64,000 nt of DNA from Gp6-AA40 sp035496255 (GTDB lineage Bacteria; Acidobacteriota; Vicinamibacteria; Vicinamibacterales; UBA2999): positions 1 to 64,000 of the forward strand of contig DATJEU010000020.1 of assembly GCA_035496255.1 (NCBI GenBank), given 5' to 3'. Under the pieces are notes generated by a model that was not told the origin of the DNA, did no database searches, and saw only the letters and a list, made by a program, of their open reading frames with translations. Position 1 is the stretch's first letter. Each line of letters begins with the position of its first letter. Shown piece after piece: positions 59,091 to 64,000 of the stretch. The position numbers and the translations under genes are program-made.

Positions 59091-60521
59091 TCAGTAAAGA
59101 ACCTTACGCTGATTCGACGTCGGGATCTTGAGTTCCTCGCGATACTTCGCGATCGTGCGGCGCGCGAGCTCGAGCCCTTCGCGCTGCAGGATATTGACGA
59201 TCTTCGAGTCGCTGAGCGGCTTGCGTGGGTCTTCCTGCTCGATGATCTTCCGGATCCGCTGCTTGATGGTGACCGATGACACCGCCTCGCCATAGGAGCT
59301 GGCGATGCCGCTGTGGAAGAAGTACTTCATTTCGAACACGCCCTGCGGCGTGTGCATGTACTTGTTCGTGACGACGCGGCTGACGGTGGACTCGTGCATG
59401 CCGATGTCGTTCGCGACATCGCGCAGCACGAGCGGGCGCAGGTACTCGATGCCGTGGTCGAGGAAGTCGCGCTGGAAGTTGATGATGCTGGTGGCGACCT
59501 TGTGAATCGTCTTCTGGCGCTGCTCGACCGACTTGATCAGCCACAGCGCCGATCGGAACTTGTCCTTCACGTAGGCGCGCGTCTCGTCGGTGTTCTCCGG
59601 CGCGCCCTTGTCCAGCAGGCGACGATACGCGGGGCTGATGCGCAGTTGCGGCAGCCCTTCCTCGTTGAGCACGGCGACGTACGCGTCCTCGACCTTGACG
59701 ACGTAGACGTCGGGAATCACGTACTGGGACTGCGACGGATTGTGACGGCTGCCCGGCTTCGGATCGAGATGCCGAATCAGCTCGATGTGCTGCTTCAGAT
59801 CGTCGATCGACATCCCGAGCTTGCGCGCGAGCTCCGGCACCTGGTGGTTCTGCAGCAGGCGCATGTGCTCGGTGACGATCCGCTCGGCCGGCGTGCCGCC
59901 CATACCGAGATGGCGTAACTGGATCAGCAGGCATTCCTGCAGGTCGCGCGCGGCAACACCCACCGGATCGAATCCCTGGACCAGCGTCAGCGCCCGTTCG
60001 ACCTGTTCGGTCGGCCACGGACCCATCGCCGCGAGCTCCTCGACGGTGGCGACGAGATAGCCGTCATCATCGAGGTTGCCGATGATCGCTTCGCCGATCT
60101 CGCGCAGCAGCGGATCGTCCGTCTGCATCGAGAGCTGCCACAGGAGATGGTCGGAGAGCGACGCGGACGTCGAGAGCGTGTTCTCGATCGGCGGCAGCTC
60201 CTTCACCTCGGTGGGGGTCTTGGGCCGGTAGCCGTCGTCGAGATAGTCGCCGAAGAAGTACTCGTAGTCCTGGTCGTCCCAGGTGTCGCCCTTCTCCTTC
60301 TCCGCCGACTTCTGCTCTTCCTGCTTTTCCTGGGAGGCTTCGACGGGCTGGAGCTCCTCGGTCGGCACTTCTTCGAGCATCGGGTTCTCGACCATTTCCT
60401 GGTTGAGCAACTCCGACAGCTCGAGTGTCGACATCGGCAGCAGCTTGATCGCCTGCTGAAGGGATGGCGTCAGAATCAGCTTTTGGACGAGCTTTGTGTG
60501 CAGTTTCTGCGAGATCGCCAT
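59091..60521 (-). CDS. rpoN: RNA polymerase sigma-54 factor
   Basis: The 476-residue protein has the activator-interacting region I (KLILTPSLQQAIKLLPMSTL), an acidic region II with EKQEEQKSAEKEKGD and DYEYFFGDYLDDGYRP, the core-binding domain, an HTH and the RpoN box (ARRTIAKYREELKIP) close to the C-terminus. All regions are in order. It allows activator-dependent transcription from GG/GC minus 24/minus 12 promoters; no bEBP activator is encoded in the window. Confidence 0.97.
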   Translation of the reverse strand: MAISQKLHTKLVQKLILTPSLQQAIKLLPMSTLELSELLNQEMVENPMLEEVPTEELQPVEASQEKQEEQKSAEKEKGDTWDDQDYEYFFGDYLDDGYRPKTPTEVKELPPIENTLSTSASLSDHLLWQLSMQTDDPLLREIGEAIIGNLDDDGYLVATVEELAAMGPWPTEQVERALTLVQGFDPVGVAARDLQECLLIQLRHLGMGGTPAERIVTEHMRLLQNHQVPELARKLGMSIDDLKQHIELIRHLDPKPGSRHNPSQSQYVIPDVYVVKVEDAYVAVLNEEGLPQLRISPAYRRLLDKGAPENTDETRAYVKDKFRSALWLIKSVEQRQKTIHKVATSIINFQRDFLDHGIEYLRPLVLRDVANDIGMHESTVSRVVTNKYMHTPQGVFEMKYFFHSGIASSYGEAVSSVTIKQRIRKIIEQEDPRKPLSDSKIVNILQREGLELARRTIAKYREELKIPTSNQRKVLY

Positions 60522-60567
60522 GGCGCTTCAGTAGTGCGGTTTCGCCCTCCTCACGGCGAAAACCATC

Positions 60568-61302
60568 TTAGTCCAACCGGAAGGCATCCCCTAGGTATAT
60601 CCCTCGAACGTCCGCGTCCGCCGCGAGTGAATCGGGCGTGCCGCTCCGGAAAATCACGCCATCGTGCACGATGTATGCCCGATCGGTGATGCGCAGCGTT
60701 TCACGCACATTGTGATCGGTGACGAGCACGCCGATGCCGCGGTCGCGGAGATGAAAGATGATCTTCTGAATATCGGCCACGGCAATCGGGTCGATACCCG
60801 CGAACGGCTCGTCGAGCAGGATGAAGCGCGGTGAGATGACAAGGGCGCGGGTGATTTCCGCGCGGCGGCGCTCGCCTCCCGACAATGTATACGCCGGCGA
60901 TTTCGCCAGCGGCGTGAGGTTCAATTCCGCCAGCAGCTCCGCGAGCCGGCGCCGCCGCTCGGCCCGAGGAATCTTCAGCGTCTCGAGAATCGCCAGGATG
61001 TTCTGCTCGACGGTGAGCCCGCGAAAGATCGACGGCTCCTGCGGCAGATACGCGATGCCCTTGCGCGCGCGGACGTACATCGGATCGTCGGTCACGTCCT
61101 GCGCGTCGAGAATCACGCGGCCGGAATCGGGTGCCGTCAGGCCAACGGTCATCGAGAAGGTCGTCGTCTTGCCGGCGCCGTTCGGTCCGAGCAGGCCGAC
61201 GATTTCGCCCGAGGCGACCTCGATGCTGACCCCGCGGACGACGGTACGCCCGCCGTACGACTTCGTCAGTTGAATTGTGCGAAGCGTCGACGTCGCAGTC
61301 AT
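60568..61302 (-). CDS. lptB: LPS export ABC ATPase LptB
   Basis: The 244-residue ATPase has Walker A GLLGPNGAGKTTTFSMTVGL, the signature YTLSGGERRRAEITRALV, Walker B FILLDEPFAGIDPIAV and the H-loop VLVTDHNVRETL. These sequences are characteristic of LptB. It drives LPS extraction by the LptFG permease, here probably the fused protein encoded at 37010-39283. Its ATG follows the preceding stop with no gap. Confidence 0.96.
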   Translation of the reverse strand: MTATSTLRTIQLTKSYGGRTVVRGVSIEVASGEIVGLLGPNGAGKTTTFSMTVGLTAPDSGRVILDAQDVTDDPMYVRARKGIAYLPQEPSIFRGLTVEQNILAILETLKIPRAERRRRLAELLAELNLTPLAKSPAYTLSGGERRRAEITRALVISPRFILLDEPFAGIDPIAVADIQKIIFHLRDRGIGVLVTDHNVRETLRITDRAYIVHDGVIFRSGTPDSLAADADVRGIYLGDAFRLD

Positions 61303-63486
61303 TCAGTGCGAGGACGCCTGGCAGGAACCGCCGGCCTTCGTGGTCGTCGCGCGCGTTTTTTGGCCGCCGTCGACCTGGAGCGCGTCCTTCGATTTGAAGA
61401 ACACCGCGGTCATGCCTTCCGCATCGTTGCAGTCATCGACGACGTGGACCAGCGCGCCACGGGCGCCGGACAGCGTGTACTTCTCCTCGGCCGCCACATA
61501 GTTGAGCGCCCGGCCCGTGGCTTTCCGCTTCCCGATCGTGGCCGTCACCCCGTCCTCTGCGTCGAAGTGATCAACGTGCCCATCCTCCTGCAACACGACG
61601 TCGATCCTCTTGGCGGTCAGGTCGCCTTGTGGTCCTTTCATCCGCACGGGTTTCGGTGACTCGGGCCTCGCACCGGGGCTTCCGGGTATCGATCGGTATT
61701 CAATCCGCCTGCGCGCATCCGAATAGCTGATCTCTTCCGCGAGCCCCTCGGTACGTTCGACGTCCTCTCCGGTCCCTTGTGCGAGCATCGCATGTGCGCC
61801 GCCGGTGACGAGCAGGTCGCCGCTATCCTGATCGATGCGCACGCGATTCCCGCGAATCCACGTATCGCCCTGCGTCAACAGCACGCTCCCGGTGTAGGTG
61901 AGCGGCTTGCCCGTGCCTTCGTAATCGAGGTGATTCGCCGTGATTCGTGCCACTTGATCCTGCTTGAGCAGGCCCGGCAGCCGCGTATCGCTCGTCTGGG
62001 CACTCGCCGCGGTGGATGCAGACCGCTGGCGCGCGATCGCGCAAGGACTGATCGCGGATGCGTTCTTTGCGCCCTTGGGCTGCAGCGACGTCTTCACATC
62101 GCCCTCTGCCGTCAGGCGCCGGGTCTCCACCGCAACGTCGATCGATTGCGAATCGACGCTGATCTGATCATCGGCGATGCACGGGGCGCCACGCCGGTCC
62201 GCACCGGTGAGTTGCAACGTACCGGCTGTCGGATCGTAGCGCGCTTCCGCCGCCTGCGCGCGGAACGCCTGTTCCTCGAAGGTCACGCCGGTCGTGAACA
62301 CCGCGTTGGCGACGACATCGTTCGTCAGCGCCAGATCGAGCCGGCCGGCATGGACCACGCGCGCCGGCGTGTCGCGCGCGGCGTCTTCCCGATATTCGAC
62401 GGTGTCGGTGAAATGCGCCGCGGTCAGCCCCTGCCCTGGCGCGCCGGTGGCATCGAGAGTCTTGCCGCTGATCCGCCGCGGCGGCTCGGTCTGGGTTGAG
62501 GGCATCGTCATCACGACGTTGTCGCGGCCGGTCACGGCACTCACCGAGTTGTCGGCCGCGAGCCGGACCTCCAGCATCTCGCCCGTGAGCTGCCGCGCCG
62601 CGGCGCCATTGCTGCCGGCAAGGGCCAGCGTCGCCGTGCCCGTGAGCGCCACGCGCTCGAGCATCTGACCGTCATCGGTGTAATCGAGATCGATGTCGCG
62701 CGCCCGCATCGCGTCAAGTGGGCCGTCTCCGCCTGATACTCGGGAATCGCCACGGAGCTCGATGAAGGTCACGAACTCGTCGTTCGGCGCCAGGTGGCCG
62801 ACCGCATGTGCGGCCTCCATCACCTGCTTGTCGCGCATCGCCCGGACCGAGCCGTCGAGCGTGAGGAGATCCTGGCGGCGATCGAAAATGGCAGAACCAG
62901 AGCTGAACTCGAGTGCCTTCTGGCCCTGGGTATCGACGGTCGTGACGTGCGCGTCCTTGCCGATCGTGAGCACGTCGTTATTCTCGTCGTAGTCCACCGC
63001 GGCGCCCGAGCCGTTCATGCGGGCCTTCGAGAACTCGATTGGTCCGTCGGTGTGGAATGCGCCGGCGGCGCGCGTATACGTCGCGTGGTCGGTCGTCATC
63101 GCGAAGCCGTCGCTGGCCTTCATCGACACGCCTGATGAGAGCTGGATGACGTTCTGGGCCTTGTCGACTTCGGCTTCGCCGGCGGTGGTGACGAACGTAC
63201 GGCCGTCGTCCTTTGTGACCGTCACGCTGACGTGACCCTTCAGGTGGCTGCGGCCGTCGGGGTACAGGAGCTGCGTGTCGAAGGTCACCAGAAAATCGCG
63301 CTTGTCGCCGCGCCGGCGTTCCAGGCTGCCGCCAACGCTCTCGGCGCTTGCGGCGGGATCGATCCGCTTGACCGGCGCGGGCGGCGGCGCCTGGTGGCGG
63401 CGGCCGATCGCGAAATACACGACCACCGCGCTGACGATGCCGAATACCGCCACCACCCAGCGGGCGCGCTGCTGCCAGGAACCCAT
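61303..63486 (-). CDS. LptC-LptA/OstA-type LPS transport protein, large fusion
   Basis: The 727-residue protein has an N-terminal helix (WVVAVFGIVSAVVVYFAI) and an LptC domain (VTFDTQLLYPDGRSHLKGHV, YTRAAGAFHTDGPIEFSKA). Several OstA/LptA jellyroll stretches follow, among them SSGSAIFDRRQDLLTLDGSV and LTYTGSVLLTQGDTWIRGNR, with VRIDQDSGDLLVTGGAHAML. Separate LptC and LptA are each under 220 residues, so one membrane-anchored chain here seems to supply the whole periplasmic bridge or a large part of it. It directly precedes lptB. Confidence 0.88.
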   Translation of the reverse strand: MGSWQQRARWVVAVFGIVSAVVVYFAIGRRHQAPPPAPVKRIDPAASAESVGGSLERRRGDKRDFLVTFDTQLLYPDGRSHLKGHVSVTVTKDDGRTFVTTAGEAEVDKAQNVIQLSSGVSMKASDGFAMTTDHATYTRAAGAFHTDGPIEFSKARMNGSGAAVDYDENNDVLTIGKDAHVTTVDTQGQKALEFSSGSAIFDRRQDLLTLDGSVRAMRDKQVMEAAHAVGHLAPNDEFVTFIELRGDSRVSGGDGPLDAMRARDIDLDYTDDGQMLERVALTGTATLALAGSNGAAARQLTGEMLEVRLAADNSVSAVTGRDNVVMTMPSTQTEPPRRISGKTLDATGAPGQGLTAAHFTDTVEYREDAARDTPARVVHAGRLDLALTNDVVANAVFTTGVTFEEQAFRAQAAEARYDPTAGTLQLTGADRRGAPCIADDQISVDSQSIDVAVETRRLTAEGDVKTSLQPKGAKNASAISPCAIARQRSASTAASAQTSDTRLPGLLKQDQVARITANHLDYEGTGKPLTYTGSVLLTQGDTWIRGNRVRIDQDSGDLLVTGGAHAMLAQGTGEDVERTEGLAEEISYSDARRRIEYRSIPGSPGARPESPKPVRMKGPQGDLTAKRIDVVLQEDGHVDHFDAEDGVTATIGKRKATGRALNYVAAEEKYTLSGARGALVHVVDDCNDAEGMTAVFFKSKDALQVDGGQKTRATTTKAGGSCQASSH

Positions 63487-63518
63487 GCGTGACGTACAGG
63501 ATAGGTGAAAACTGGCGG

Positions 63519-64000
63519 TTACACGTCCGGTCGCGTCGACGACCAGAAGCCGGTGACGCCGGCGATGCGGCCGTCCGGAGACAGCGCGAATGCGTTCGTA
63601 CCCTGGGCCTTGGGTTCACCGTCGCTGCCAACGGCCTGCCAGTCCGCGAGCGCGAGACCCTGACAATGGCGGATTTCCCCGCTGCGCTCGAGGCGGAGTC
63701 CCGGCATGAACTGATGTACGGCCGCAATGTGGCCGAGCAGTTCGTCGATCCCGCCGGTCAATCCGTACTTGTCGCGGAACTGCACGTCGGGCACGGCGAG
63801 CGCCATCATTTCGTCACGTCGTCTCGACGGATCCTGATCGTTCCATGCCGCGAACCAGCGGTCGATCAGCGTTGGCGCTCCCTGGTGCAGGAAGTCGGTG
63901 ACCACGTTGGCGAGCAGGGCGAGCTGATGGCGCCAGCCTTGGACGTGCTGGTCGCGCGCGGTTTCTTCCTCGAATTCGTGGGTCAGGCGAACGCGCGTGC
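63519..64000 (-). CDS. AHSA1/SRPBCC plus NTF2-like two-domain protein (5' end outside the window)
   Basis: The minus-strand frame is open from the right edge through to its stop at 63519. The first visible residues read RVRLTHEFEEETARDQHVQG then WRHQLALLANVV, the C-terminal helix of an AHSA1/SRPBCC domain. The NTF2/SnoaL-like domain begins at about 63900: LIDRWFAAWNDQDPSRRRDE, VPDVQFRDKYGLTGGIDELL and GTNAFALSPDGRIAGVTGFW. Starting the gene at the GTG at 63905 would cut it at the domain junction, so a fusion is more likely. Members of these folds bind small hydrophobic ligands; no function can be assigned. Confidence 0.7.
   Translation of the reverse strand, partial: TRVRLTHEFEEETARDQHVQGWRHQLALLANVVTDFLHQGAPTLIDRWFAAWNDQDPSRRRDEMMALAVPDVQFRDKYGLTGGIDELLGHIAAVHQFMPGLRLERSGEIRHCQGLALADWQAVGSDGEPKAQGTNAFALSPDGRIAGVTGFWSSTRPDV

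Overview
The window is a densely coded, G+C-rich stretch of a Gram-negative chromosome. It most likely comes from an acidobacterium of the Vicinamibacteria type. The evidence is a full Tol-Pal operon and Lpt genes (outer membrane), an acidobacterial-type double-FtsX permease, an isolated microcompartment shell gene with its aldehyde dehydrogenase, and a PTS regulatory cluster that includes HPr kinase. The taxonomic call is inference; no rRNA or tRNA gene was seen.

Layout. 1-4.3 kb: the edge of a minus-strand gene, an EamA transporter, a large ABC-type permease and a mazEF toxin-antitoxin pair. 4.3-12.4 kb, minus strand: yifB/comM, then a probable operon of secreted proteins (small leader ORF, secreted protein, esterase with two WSC domains, DsbA-like thiol oxidoreductase, beta-propeller protein, two lipoproteins). 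12.4-13.4 kb: an eroded stretch with a broken pterin dehydratase gene and a 42-bp tandem repeat. 13.4-17.3 kb: an MltD-type lytic transglycosylase, a microcompartment aldehyde dehydrogenase and a BMC-H shell protein. 17.3-29.3 kb, plus strand: a lipoprotein, then a type II secretion/type IV pilus-like operon (F, E, PilM, PilN, PilO, PilP, secretin, three pseudopilins) with an Ig-fold lipoprotein embedded in it. 29.4-34.3 kb: a cell-wall sugar salvage group (AmiE-like serine hydrolase, GHL10-like protein, sugar kinase, glucosamine-6-phosphate deaminase, MurQ). 34.3-41.5 kb: XerD, a membrane PHP protein, a fused LptF-LptG permease and a GH57 glycosidase. 41.9-47.2 kb, minus strand: recN, miaB, a bifunctional-nuclease-family gene and parAB. 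47.3-52.8 kb, plus strand: tolQ-tolR-tolA/tonB-tolB-pal-cpoB, then ssb. 52.9-63.5 kb, minus strand: lptC/A-lptB-rpoN-hpf-hprK-rapZ-EIIA(Man)-ptsH-ptsI-manA. The window ends inside a two-domain AHSA1/NTF2-like gene.

How it fits together. Most genes sit in tightly coupled operons with ATGA or TAATG junctions. Envelope functions dominate: LPS export, Tol-Pal, secretion and peptidoglycan recycling. The PTS has no sugar permease here and looks regulatory. The signals most worth following are: (i) an 18-bp palindrome found once upstream of parA and once inside parB, a candidate non-canonical parS; (ii) a roughly 100-bp leader with a GAAAAC-N6-GTTYTC operator shared by yifB and a 34-codon ORF that heads the esterase operon; (iii) a family of about 20-bp palindromes scattered at gene ends; (iv) the two-gene microcompartment locus whose enzyme has a composite C-terminal tail.
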